From CAZCZU01 sp964503475 (GTDB taxonomy: Bacteria; Pseudomonadota; Zetaproteobacteria; Mariprofundales; Mariprofundaceae): 44,258 nucleotides of DNA. Positions within the stretch are counted from its first letter, which is position 1. Each line of letters opens with the position of its first letter. The DNA lies in the NCBI GenBank assembly GCA_964503475.1, contig CAZCZU010000019.1, forward strand, positions 1 to 44,258. Reading direction: 5' to 3'. The notes under the pieces were generated by a model. The model was given only the letters and a program-made list of their open reading frames with translations, did no database searches and had not been told where the DNA came from. This document shows positions 17,233 through 25,350 of this stretch, piece after piece. Made by a program: the position numbers and the translations under genes.

Positions 17233-18651
17233 GTGCCGTTCCCGCCCGCCATCATGATTACCCTGGTGCTCGTTTCACTGTTGCTGCTGGCAGCCTACAG
17301 CATGGCTCCGGGCATGGTGCGAATACCGATGCTGATTTTCGGCGGGATTACCGTCGTGCTGGTTGCCTTTACCAGCGTCGAGTTGTCGTTGTATCTGCTC
17401 ATCCTTTCGACGCTACTCTCTCCCGAACTGAGCTTTGGTGGCGGCGGTGCCGCCGCGGTGGCCGGCCATGAAACCACCACGCAGTCACGCGGTGTGACCC
17501 TGCGCCTGGACGATATACTGCTGTCTATCATCTGCCTGACCTGGCTCTTTCGCATGGCAATCTTCAAGGAACTGGGAACAGTGCGTCAGACACCGATTAA
17601 CCAGCCGATTGCCTGGTACTGGCTGGCGACGGCATTTGCCACGCTGGCGGGCTTCTATTCCGGCCGGGTGGGCATGTACGGTTTCTTTTTCGTGCTCAAA
17701 TATCTGGAGTACTTCGTCGTCTTTTACATGATCATCAACCAGCTGCATGACGAGGGGACGATCCGGCGATACCTGATGGTCATGCTGCTGACCTGCATGG
17801 CGGCATCGCTGGCCGGTATTGCCCAGATTCCATCCGGTGCACGTGTGTCGGCTCCCTTTGAGGGGGAGGTGGGCGAGCCAAATACCTTTGGCGGTTACCT
17901 GACACTGATGTTTTCCGTCGTGCTTGGCATATTCCTGCATGTACAGGAGGGCTACCGGCGCCTCTGGCTCAGTGGTTTGATGCTGGTGATTCTCATTCCG
18001 TTTGTCTTTACCGAGTCACGAAGCTCCTATCTGGCCTTTATGGCGGCGATGCTGCTGTTTCTGGTCTATTCGCAGCATAAGCGTCTGCTGATGGTTATGT
18101 TCCTGGCCGGTCTGATCCTGATACCGTTTGCTCTGCCACAGAATGTAGTCGATCGCGTCATGTACACTTTTAACCAGAGCGAACAGGCGGGGCAGATGAA
18201 ACTCGGCGCCATCAAGGTGGATACGTCGACATCCGAGCGTCTGAAGTCGTGGCAGAATGTACTGGAACATGCATTTCCCAGGCATCCGCTGCTGGGTGTG
18301 GGGGTGACCGGAGGCGGTTTTCTTGATGCACAGTATCCGCGAGTACTGCTGGAAACGGGCATCATTGGCCTGGTGTTTTTTCTCTGGTTGCTAAGACGCA
18401 TCTGGGTATTGCTGCGGCAATGTTATGCGCAACTGCACGACCCGATTATCAAGGGTGCCTCTTTGGGTACGCTGTGCGGATTTGGCGGGCTTCTGGTGCA
18501 TGCTATCGGCTCCAACAGCTTCATTATCGTACGCATCATGGAGCCGCTGATGATTTTGCTCGGTCTTTTACTGGCTGCTTTGATGACGGAACAGGCTCGC
18601 AGTCGGGAGAAGGGGAAGCAGGGTGACTTGCAAGAGCAGGCTGCAGGATGA
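17233..18651 (+). CDS. O-antigen polymerase/ligase-like membrane protein (Wzy/WaaL superfamily)
   Basis: The 472-residue protein has about ten to twelve hydrophobic segments and a large periplasmic loop late in the sequence (~305-365). That loop contains STSERLKSWQ and HPLLGVGVTGGGF, typical of the Wzy_C family that polymerises or ligates lipid-linked glycan repeats. The FTESRSSYLAF segment before it is also characteristic. Polymerase and ligase cannot be told apart from sequence alone; the place beside Wza- and Wzc-like genes favours polymerase. The start is uncertain: GTG 17233 is used, ATG 17254 is an alternative, and neither has a clear ribosome site. No glycosyltransferase or flippase gene is in this operon. 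Confidence 0.85.
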   Translation: MPFPPAIMITLVLVSLLLLAAYSMAPGMVRIPMLIFGGITVVLVAFTSVELSLYLLILSTLLSPELSFGGGGAAAVAGHETTTQSRGVTLRLDDILLSIICLTWLFRMAIFKELGTVRQTPINQPIAWYWLATAFATLAGFYSGRVGMYGFFFVLKYLEYFVVFYMIINQLHDEGTIRRYLMVMLLTCMAASLAGIAQIPSGARVSAPFEGEVGEPNTFGGYLTLMFSVVLGIFLHVQEGYRRLWLSGLMLVILIPFVFTESRSSYLAFMAAMLLFLVYSQHKRLLMVMFLAGLILIPFALPQNVVDRVMYTFNQSEQAGQMKLGAIKVDTSTSERLKSWQNVLEHAFPRHPLLGVGVTGGGFLDAQYPRVLLETGIIGLVFFLWLLRRIWVLLRQCYAQLHDPIIKGASLGTLCGFGGLLVHAIGSNSFIIVRIMEPLMILLGLLLAALMTEQARSREKGKQGDLQEQAAG

Positions 18652-18660
18652 CAATGGGCC

Positions 18661-19830
18661 ATGATGCGTAGGATAGTGTACCTTCTTCTTCTGCTGGCCG
18701 GATTCTCCGTCCAGGCATGGGGCGCGACATCGGTCAGTGTCCGGGATGTGCGCCTGTGGACTGCGCCGGATAATACCCGCATCGTCTTCGATCTCAGTCA
18801 CGCCGTGCGCTACGAAGTATTCCGCCTGCATAATCCCGAACGCATTGTTGTGGATCTCAGGCATGCCCGCCTGCGGACCAGCCTGGAAAAACTTGCGCTT
18901 CCCGATCCCGTTGTGAACAAGGTGCGCCACGGCCGGCCGGAAGCGGGTGTCCTGCGGGTCGTGCTGGATGTGAAAGAGAACGTACGCCCGCGCTCGTTCC
19001 TGCTCAAGCCGATGCAGGGCAAACCCTATCGACTGGTGGTCGATCTGGTGCGTCATGCATCAGCAACGAATCAGTCGGTGACTCCCCCGCGTCAGAAGCA
19101 TGGGCTGATCATTGCCGTGGATGCCGGGCATGGTGGTGAGGATCCGGGCGCGATCGGCCATGACGGTACCCAGGAGAAGGATGTCACGCTGCAGGTTGCA
19201 CGAGAACTGGCGGCCCGCATCAATGCCCGTCCGGGTATGACGGCGGTACTGACCCGCGATGGCGACTATTTCGTGCCGTTGAAAAAGCGGGTGGCGCTGG
19301 TGCGTCGGGCTCATGCCGATCTGATGATCAGTATCCATGCCGATTCGGTTCGCAATCGCAGGGTGAAGGGCGGCAGTGTCTATACGCTCTCCGAGCGCGG
19401 AGCGACACCCGACAAGGTGGCAGCGGCACTGGCGGCCAAGGAGAACGCGGCCGATGCTGTCGGTGGCGTGATGCCGAACGACGAGGTGGAGGATCCGCTG
19501 GTGCGCGATATTCTTGGCGATATGGCCAAGCGGGACAGCCTGAATACCTCGCAGATGCTGGCCGAGAGTATCATCAAGCAACTGCATCATGCCGGGCCGG
19601 TGAAATATGATGCCCCCAAGCGGGCCCGCTTTGTGGTGCTGGGCGCACTGGAGATTCCCAGCGTGCTGGTCGAGCTGGATTACATTTCCAACTCCCATCA
19701 GGAGCGTCTGCTTAAAAGCCGGCATCATCAGAAGAAGCTGGCCGAAGCCATCTTCGAAGCCAGCGTGAACTTTTTCAGCAGAATGGGTATGATCCACGGG
19801 GACAAACGCTTGCACGCAAGCGCACTCTGA
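18661..19830 (+). CDS. N-acetylmuramoyl-L-alanine amidase, AmiC type with AMIN domain
   Basis: This 389-residue cell-wall amidase cuts between MurNAc and the stem peptide. It has a signal peptide (~1-22), an AMIN domain (~24-130) that targets it to septum or envelope, and an Amidase_3 domain (~148-375). The zinc and catalytic residues are H157 (DAGHGG), E172, H226 (SIHAD) and E339 (LVELDYISN). The stretch ~245-320 corresponds to the autoinhibitory helix of AmiB/AmiC, so activation by an EnvC/NlpD-type partner is expected. Two ATGs (18661, 18664) are possible. It lies 9 bp after the Wzy-like gene, an unusual place for a division amidase and a hint that wall opening is tied to polymer export. 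Confidence 0.92.
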   Translation: MMRRIVYLLLLLAGFSVQAWGATSVSVRDVRLWTAPDNTRIVFDLSHAVRYEVFRLHNPERIVVDLRHARLRTSLEKLALPDPVVNKVRHGRPEAGVLRVVLDVKENVRPRSFLLKPMQGKPYRLVVDLVRHASATNQSVTPPRQKHGLIIAVDAGHGGEDPGAIGHDGTQEKDVTLQVARELAARINARPGMTAVLTRDGDYFVPLKKRVALVRRAHADLMISIHADSVRNRRVKGGSVYTLSERGATPDKVAAALAAKENAADAVGGVMPNDEVEDPLVRDILGDMAKRDSLNTSQMLAESIIKQLHHAGPVKYDAPKRARFVVLGALEIPSVLVELDYISNSHQERLLKSRHHQKKLAEAIFEASVNFFSRMGMIHGDKRLHASAL

Positions 19831-19848
19831 TTCAGCCGGGACATCTCC

Positions 19849-21576
19849 TTGTATCAACGACTCTTACAGTTTCTCTATCCTTATTCCGGGCGCCTCGGTG
19901 TCGCCATCGTCTGTATGGTGATCCTGGCCGGTACCACGGCCGCCCTGGCCTGGGTACTGCAGCCGGCACTCGATCATGCCCTCTCCGGCAAACATCCGGA
20001 ATATATCTACCTGATTCCGGCCGCCATCATCCTTCTGTATGTGGTGAAGGGTATCGCCTATTACGGCCAGTCCTATTTCATGGCCTATATCGGCCAGCGG
20101 GTAATCCTCGATCTGCGTAATGCCATCTACGAACGCCTGACCGATCAGTCGCTCGGTTTCTTTGCCCACCGCAAGACCGGGGAGCTGATGGCGCGTATCA
20201 GCTACGATGTGACGCTGGTGCAGGCGGCGGTCAGCACCTCGGTCACGGCCCTGATGCGCGATTCGATGAGTATCATTTTCCTGTTGGGCGTCGTCTTCTA
20301 CCAAGACTGGCTGCTGGCCCTGATCGCCATCGCGGTGTTCCCGGTCATTATCTATCCGATCACCCGTTTCGGCCGCAAGATGCGCCATGCCACCTTCGAC
20401 GGCCAGGTGGCGATGGGCGAACTCTCCAGTCTGGTCGAGGAGACGGTTGGCGGTATCCGCGTGGTCAAGGCCTTCGGCATGGAGCCCTACGAGCGTGGCC
20501 GTTTTTCGTCGCTGACCAACAGCTTTTTCTCGCACCAGATGCGCGCCATGCGCGTCAATGCGCTTTCATTTCCGATCATGGAGCTGCTGGCCGGCTTCGG
20601 CATTGCCGGCGTGCTTCTCTACGGCGGCCTGCGCGTCGCCTCCGGCGAGGCGACGGCCGGCACGCTGATGTCGTTCCTGGCCGCCCTGATCATGCTCTAT
20701 GAGCCGGTGAAGCGTCTCTCCGCCGCCAACAACCAGATTCAGCAGGGCATGGCGGCTGCCGAGCGTATCTTCGAGGTGCTCGACGAGCCGGTGCTGGTGC
20801 ATGATCGTGAGGATGCGCTCGAGATGCAGGGCTTTGAGCGTGCGGTTCGCTTCGACAAGGTCGGTCTCACCTATATCGGCACCGAACGGGCTGTACTCCG
20901 CGATGTCAGTTTCGACGTCAATGCCGGCGAGGTGGTGGCGCTGGTCGGTCGCAGCGGGGCCGGCAAGAGTTCGCTGGTCAATCTGGTGCCGCGCTTTATC
21001 GATGTCAGCGAGGGCAGGGTGCTGATCGACGATGTCGATGTGCGCGAGGTGAGTCAGGCATCGCTGCGCCAGCAGATCGCCCTGGTGACCCAGGAGATTA
21101 TCCTGTTTAACGACACGGTGCTGAGCAATATCGCCTATGGGCACGACGAGATCGATCGTGAGCGTGTCGAGGCGGTTGCCAAGGCCGCCAATGCGCATGA
21201 GTTCATCGAGCGCCTGCCGCAGGGCTACGATACCGTGGTCGGCGAGCGCGGCGTTATCCTATCCGGCGGCCAGCGCCAGCGCCTGTCGCTGGCTCGTGCC
21301 CTGCTCAAGGATGCCCCGATCCTGATTCTCGACGAGGCGACCAGCAGCCTCGATACCGAATCCGAGCGTCTGGTACAGCAGGCGATCGATCGCCTGATGC
21401 AGGGCCGTACAGTCATCGTCATCGCCCATCGCCTCTCCACCATTCGTCATGCCGACAAGATTGTCGTGCTCGATGGCGGCCGGGTGGCACAGATCGGCAG
21501 GCATGACGAACTGTTGGCCGAAGGTGGTCTCTATGCCGAGCTCTATCACATGCAGTTCGAGTCGCAGGAGCCATGA
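19849..21576 (+). CDS. msbA: MsbA-like lipid ABC transporter (permease-ATPase fusion)
   Basis: This 575-residue half-transporter is of the lipid A flippase type. It has six transmembrane helices in ~1-320 and an ATPase domain with Walker A GRSGAGKSS (K373), signature LSGGQRQRLSLARAL, Walker B ILILDEATSSLD and the H-loop IAHRLST. It would move lipid A-core or a related lipid across the inner membrane. TTG 19849 is the only start that keeps the conserved N-terminus (YQRLLQFLYPY); it lies 18 bp after the amidase stop. The msbA name rests on family resemblance and on the acyltransferase gene behind it. Export of another polysaccharide lipid carrier is possible given the operon. Confidence 0.88.
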   Translation: MYQRLLQFLYPYSGRLGVAIVCMVILAGTTAALAWVLQPALDHALSGKHPEYIYLIPAAIILLYVVKGIAYYGQSYFMAYIGQRVILDLRNAIYERLTDQSLGFFAHRKTGELMARISYDVTLVQAAVSTSVTALMRDSMSIIFLLGVVFYQDWLLALIAIAVFPVIIYPITRFGRKMRHATFDGQVAMGELSSLVEETVGGIRVVKAFGMEPYERGRFSSLTNSFFSHQMRAMRVNALSFPIMELLAGFGIAGVLLYGGLRVASGEATAGTLMSFLAALIMLYEPVKRLSAANNQIQQGMAAAERIFEVLDEPVLVHDREDALEMQGFERAVRFDKVGLTYIGTERAVLRDVSFDVNAGEVVALVGRSGAGKSSLVNLVPRFIDVSEGRVLIDDVDVREVSQASLRQQIALVTQEIILFNDTVLSNIAYGHDEIDRERVEAVAKAANAHEFIERLPQGYDTVVGERGVILSGGQRQRLSLARALLKDAPILILDEATSSLDTESERLVQQAIDRLMQGRTVIVIAHRLSTIRHADKIVVLDGGRVAQIGRHDELLAEGGLYAELYHMQFESQEP

Positions 21577-22196
21577 AACGCAGGCTGCTGGGCTGGCTGA
21601 TACCGTGGCTCATCTATCTCGCCCACAAGCTGCTCGCTCTCACCATCCGCTGGGAGTTTGTCGGCGAACGCTACAAGCCCGGTGCCGATCCCTACATCCT
21701 CAGCTTCTGGCATGCCCGTATTCTGATGATGCCGTACGCTTACAAGGGCTGGAACGGCTCGATGCTGATCTCTGAGCACCGTGATGGGGCTTTCATTGCC
21801 GATGCAGTGGAGCTGATGGGCATCCAATCCTCCCGCGGTTCATCCACCCGGGGTGGTGCCCGTGCGCTGTTGGAGATGATTAAGCTGGCACGTAAAGGCC
21901 ACGCACTCGGTATCACCCCTGATGGCCCGAAGGGGCCACGTGAGGTGGTGCAGCCGGGCACGGTACAGCTGGCAAAGAAAACCGGCCTGCCGCTCAGGGC
22001 CGTCTGCTACGCCACCAAGCGCCACAAGCGAGCCAGCTCCTGGGATCGCTTCTACCTGCCGCTACCGTTCACGCGCGGTGTTTTCGTCATCGGTGAGCCA
22101 GTCTATGCCGACAGCGATGATGACGAGGAGAACCTGCATCGCTTCCAGCAGGCGATGGATGAGGTTCAAGCCAAGGCGGATGGTTACTTTATTTGA
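21573..22196 (+). CDS. DUF374 lysophospholipid acyltransferase-family protein
   Basis: The 207-residue protein belongs to DUF374, a branch of the acyltransferases often found in lipid A gene neighbourhoods. It has a hydrophobic N-terminal segment (~5-28), then SFWHARILMMPYAY and SEHRDGAFIADAVELMGI. The HRDG plays the role of the HX4D-type catalytic motif, and ITPDGPKGPRE is the second conserved block. The acceptor is unproven; a lipid A or phospholipid precursor is likely. Its ATG overlaps the msbA stop (ATGA), showing translational coupling. It is the last gene of the operon; 41 bp downstream the strand changes, with no strong terminator seen. Confidence 0.87.
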   Translation: MKRRLLGWLIPWLIYLAHKLLALTIRWEFVGERYKPGADPYILSFWHARILMMPYAYKGWNGSMLISEHRDGAFIADAVELMGIQSSRGSSTRGGARALLEMIKLARKGHALGITPDGPKGPREVVQPGTVQLAKKTGLPLRAVCYATKRHKRASSWDRFYLPLPFTRGVFVIGEPVYADSDDDEENLHRFQQAMDEVQAKADGYFI

Positions 22197-22237
22197 ATCC
22201 GCAGCCAAAAGCGGACATTGGGGAATCGAATGCGGTT

Positions 22238-22726
22238 CTATTTTATCCGGCTTTCACTACCGCTTATTTGTGATTGTTGACCGGCCTTCTTCTCGATTAA
22301 CTTCCAAGATGTAGGAGAGGTCTTAACCCTTATTGTTCTCTCTTGGTAAGACCCTTTATAAAACGTAAACATCGCTTCTGGAAATTCTCCAAATGATTCT
22401 TCATCTTTGCTGGCTCCATACCGAAAATGAATGACGTGATATGGGACTCCGGTCAGGCCTGGAGCATGAAACTCACTATATGATAAATATATGGTATGGA
22501 TATGTGGTAAAGTAATATCGCTTAGCTCTTCGGCTGGCACTTGGATATGCTTACCATTTAAGATAAGAGACAAAGATTTGAGCTTCAAATGATCTTGGGT
22601 GATGATCATTTTTTCACCCGTTTCAAAACTGTATTCTAGCTTTGACCATATCGCTATTTTATCCTGAAACGAATAAGCAAGGCTCGGAGCCAACAAAATA
22701 ACAAGTAGAATAAATGCTTTGCGCAT
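22238..22726 (-). CDS. AT-rich orphan secreted protein
   Basis: The 162-residue product starts with a clear signal peptide (MRKAFILLVILLAPSLAYS). The mature part is polar with no cysteines and no domain I recognise. ATG 22726 is chosen because a strong GGGAGGGG (complement of 22731-22738) sits 4 nt upstream; the frame itself extends to 22750. Base composition differs from all neighbours: three 60-base lines I counted (from 22381, 22501 and 22621) are 38, 40 and 32% GC, against well over 50% nearby. This suggests recent acquisition. It could still be co-transcribed with the phosphatase gene 29 bp upstream. The function is unknown. Confidence 0.7.
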   Translation of the reverse strand: MRKAFILLVILLAPSLAYSFQDKIAIWSKLEYSFETGEKMIITQDHLKLKSLSLILNGKHIQVPAEELSDITLPHIHTIYLSYSEFHAPGLTGVPYHVIHFRYGASKDEESFGEFPEAMFTFYKGSYQERTIRVKTSPTSWKLIEKKAGQQSQISGSESRIK

Positions 22727-22755
22727 AATGCCCCTCCCAGCCTTGGTCATGATGT

Positions 22756-23700
22756 CTAACCTTGGCGAATTTCCTGCAGCCAGGCGCCTTCCAGAAGGCC
22801 TGCATCGACGACAATCAGGGTGTCGTGCTGCCAGCGGTTGAAAATCGCCTCGATGATGGCGAGGCCAGCGACAATCAGGTCGGCGCGTCCCGGCTCTATG
22901 GTACGGATTGCCTGCCGCTCCTCATGGGTCATGGTCAGCAGGCGGTCGCGCAGGGCCATGAAGGTGGCCAGCGGCATGCGGTGGTTGTTGATGATGTCCG
23001 CATCGTAGGGGCAGAGATCGAGCTCCGTGGCGGCCAGCGTGGTCACCGTGCCGGCGGTGCCGACAAGGTGAGCGGGTACGTTTTTATCGCCCCAGAAGGC
23101 CTCTACATCAGATAAGTGTTCGTCAGCAGCGGCCACCATGGCGGCGTAATCTGCAGGTGAGGGCGGATCGGTGCGCAGGTGTGCTTCGACCAGGCGTACG
23201 ACGCCCAGCTTGCGGCTGATGGCATCGCGGGCCGTGCCATTGGCAGCACGGATGAATTCGGTGCTGCCTCCACCAATATCGAAGAGGAGCATGTCGTGGC
23301 GTGTTTCCTCGGTAAGCACGGCACAGGCGCCGTTCAGTGAGGTGGCAGCCTCTTCATCGCCACCGATGATGCGGATATGAATGCCGCATTGGGATGCGAC
23401 GCGGTCGCGGAATTGGGTACCGTTCTTGGCCTCGCGCATGGCGGCGGTAGCGACGGCATTGGCATCCTTTGGCTCGACGCCGTGTTCACGCAGTAGCTCG
23501 GCAAATTCATGGAAGGCCTGCAGGCCGCGTTGCATACCGGCTTCACCCAGGCGGCCGCTGTGATGCAGGCCTTCGCCCAGGCGCACGATGCGATGGGTAT
23601 AATGAACCGTGTGCCAAGGGGTAATGCTCCCCGGTTCGGCAGGCTCAGCGATCAACATCCGGAAGGTGTTAGAGCCAATATCGATGGAGGCTTTGCGCAT
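22756..23700 (-). CDS. Ppx/GppA family exopolyphosphatase/pppGpp phosphatase
   Basis: This 314-residue actin-fold phosphatase acts on polyphosphate and/or pppGpp. The phosphate-1 loop DIGSNTFRML is at 7-16, the phosphate-2 loop FDIGGGSTEF is near 140-150, and GTAGTVTTLAA is further on. It has only the two core domains; E. coli Ppx (~510 residues) has an additional C-terminal half. Short forms are common outside the enterics and substrate preference cannot be inferred. Its ATG overlaps the stop of the gamma-carbonic anhydrase gene by 1 bp, so it belongs to the argC-bactofilin operon. Confidence 0.92.
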   Translation of the reverse strand: MRKASIDIGSNTFRMLIAEPAEPGSITPWHTVHYTHRIVRLGEGLHHSGRLGEAGMQRGLQAFHEFAELLREHGVEPKDANAVATAAMREAKNGTQFRDRVASQCGIHIRIIGGDEEAATSLNGACAVLTEETRHDMLLFDIGGGSTEFIRAANGTARDAISRKLGVVRLVEAHLRTDPPSPADYAAMVAAADEHLSDVEAFWGDKNVPAHLVGTAGTVTTLAATELDLCPYDADIINNHRMPLATFMALRDRLLTMTHEERQAIRTIEPGRADLIVAGLAIIEAIFNRWQHDTLIVVDAGLLEGAWLQEIRQG

Positions 23701-24206
23701 CAGGCTTTGTGGTGACTGGCGACTTCGACGTAGTGACCGGCTGAGCGGTTCAGAAAAGCCTTCTCCTCGTCGGTTAGCTCGCGGCGCTCTTTCGCCGGTA
23801 CGCCGGCATAGAGATAGCCGCCGCGCAAGACCTTTCCTTCCGCTACCAGGGCGCCGGCGGCAACGAAACAGCCGGGTTCAATGACGGCGCGGTCCATGAT
23901 GATGGCTCCCATGCCGATCAGGCTGCCGTCGCCGATTTCGCAGCCATGCAGAATGACACGATGGCCGACGGTGACGTCGTTACCGACGATGCAGGGGGTC
24001 ACGCCCGCACTGGTGTGCAGGGTACAGTGGTCCTGGATGTTGGAGCGCTCGCCGATGCGGATATCGTGCACATCGCCGCGCAGGACGGCCTGATACCAGA
24101 TGCTGCTGTCGCGGCCGATAGTGACACGACCGATGACATCGGCCGAGGCGGCCACGAAGACCGACGGATCGATCTCGGGCTGCCAGTGGCGATAGCCGGT
24201 GATCAT
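23700..24206 (-). CDS. Gamma-class carbonic anhydrase family protein
   Basis: This 168-residue left-handed beta-helix protein is of the YrdA/CamH type. The three zinc histidines of gamma-carbonic anhydrases are present as H64 (CTLH), H82 (VGHR) and H87 (ILHG), and the conserved RGDVHDIRIG precedes them. Many close relatives have little measured anhydrase activity, so the reaction is probable but not assured. Start ATG 24206 overlaps the bactofilin stop (ATGA). The longer frame would extend into bactofilin and lacks family support. Confidence 0.9.
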   Translation of the reverse strand: MITGYRHWQPEIDPSVFVAASADVIGRVTIGRDSSIWYQAVLRGDVHDIRIGERSNIQDHCTLHTSAGVTPCIVGNDVTVGHRVILHGCEIGDGSLIGMGAIIMDRAVIEPGCFVAAGALVAEGKVLRGGYLYAGVPAKERRELTDEEKAFLNRSAGHYVEVASHHKA

Positions 24207-24589
24207 GCCTGTTCGGCGGGTTTCTTCAGTTCGGAAACGGTCGGCTTGTTTTCGGTGATGCGGCTGCAACGGCCATTGATGGCCGAGCCTTCGGCCAGCG
24301 AAATAACACGGTACTCGACATCGCCGTTCAGGCAGCCGTTGTGACCGATTTTGAGCGAGGTGCCGGCACGGACGTTGCCTTTGATGGTGCCGTGCAGGAT
24401 CAGGTTGGGTACGTCGACCTCGCCGGTGACCTGGGCGCCTTCGCTGATGATCAGTGTACCATCCTTCGGCGAATGGACATTGCCTTCGAAGCGCCCGTCG
24501 ATGCGGACAGCGCCCTCAAAGGAAAGCTCGCCGGTAATGACGGAGTGCTTGCCGATCAGAGTGTCGATATTCTGGTTCTCGTTAGCCAT
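24203..24589 (-). CDS. Bactofilin (polymer-forming cytoskeletal protein)
   Basis: This 128-residue bactofilin has a short disordered N-terminus, a right-handed beta-helix core (~14-110) with repeated glycine/valine rungs (GELSFEGAVRIDGRFEGNV and following) and a disordered tail rich in K, P and E. Bactofilins self-assemble into membrane-associated filaments that place cell-wall enzymes and shape features such as stalks. ATG 24589 is preferred (GGGGA just upstream); earlier in-frame codons lie between it and the DUF6776 stop. The argC, DUF6776, bactofilin order is conserved in other proteobacteria. Confidence 0.93.
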   Translation of the reverse strand: MANENQNIDTLIGKHSVITGELSFEGAVRIDGRFEGNVHSPKDGTLIISEGAQVTGEVDVPNLILHGTIKGNVRAGTSLKIGHNGCLNGDVEYRVISLAEGSAINGRCSRITENKPTVSELKKPAEQA

Positions 24590-24615
24590 TTTGGTCCCCT
24601 CATTGCGTCTGCGGA

Positions 24616-25350
24616 TCATCTGAATACTCCCTGGATATCGCACTGTGTGCGGGAAATTTCTCTGCCATGCCGGTCGAAGAGTACGGCCACGAATTTGACG
24701 GGTTTGACCTCTCCCTCCCAGCGGGCTGTACCGTGAAGGAATGTATGGGTCTCCATCCGGTAGTTCAACTTGTCGGAATCCTTGTTCAGTAGCAGGGCAG
24801 TTTCACCCTGTTGTGCATCAATTGCCAGCAGCTTGATGTGACCCGAGACACGTCGGGGGTAGTTGCCGCCCTTGACCAGCACAAGGTTGTACTCGACCTG
24901 GCTGTTGCCAACCTTGCGCACATTGGCTTTCAGCATCTGTACGCCACTGGTTTTGCGCGCCTGCAGAATGCTTTCGAACATATCCATGCGCCCGTTCAGG
25001 TTCTCGATACGGGACTGCTGCTTGTCGATGGTGACCTGCAGGCTTTTGATCTGCTCCGTCTTGAGGTCGTTCATCGCCTCGGCTTCGGCGATTTTTTCCC
25101 GTGCGCTGTCGAATTCGCGTTGCAGCTGCAGGTTCTGTGGGATCAGGTTGCGATCCTTCTGCTTGGGCGTGTACTGCATGCCGGCCACGAAGCTGCCGGC
25201 CAGCAGTGCGATCGGGATCAGAATCATCGTCAGAGGCCGGATCATCATGTTGCGGGCGGGGCGACCGCTGCGGCCGTCGACCATCATCAGCTGACGGGGG
25301 CGCAGCAATGCATCGGTAATGCGTTTGGGCAGGGACTGCTTCTGCATCAT
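24616..25350 (-). CDS. DUF6776-like membrane protein with coiled coil
   Basis: The 244-residue protein has a basic cytoplasmic N-terminus (~1-35), one transmembrane helix (~38-58), a coiled coil (~72-125) and a C-terminal beta-rich periplasmic domain (~140-240) containing NLVLVKGG, GHIKLLA and FVAVLFD. This layout and its place just before bactofilin match the DUF6776 family seen next to bactofilin in beta-proteobacteria. It may be the membrane partner that links the filament to the envelope; that is an inference from synteny. Its ATG overlaps the argC stop (ATGA). Confidence 0.75.
   Translation of the reverse strand: MMQKQSLPKRITDALLRPRQLMMVDGRSGRPARNMMIRPLTMILIPIALLAGSFVAGMQYTPKQKDRNLIPQNLQLQREFDSAREKIAEAEAMNDLKTEQIKSLQVTIDKQQSRIENLNGRMDMFESILQARKTSGVQMLKANVRKVGNSQVEYNLVLVKGGNYPRRVSGHIKLLAIDAQQGETALLLNKDSDKLNYRMETHTFLHGTARWEGEVKPVKFVAVLFDRHGREISRTQCDIQGVFR

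Noticed and set aside
11111..18651. Complete exosortase (XrtA/PEP-CTERM) system
   Set aside because: The ATPase, kinase and exporter resemble members of such loci, but no exosortase or PEP-CTERM protein is present in the window.
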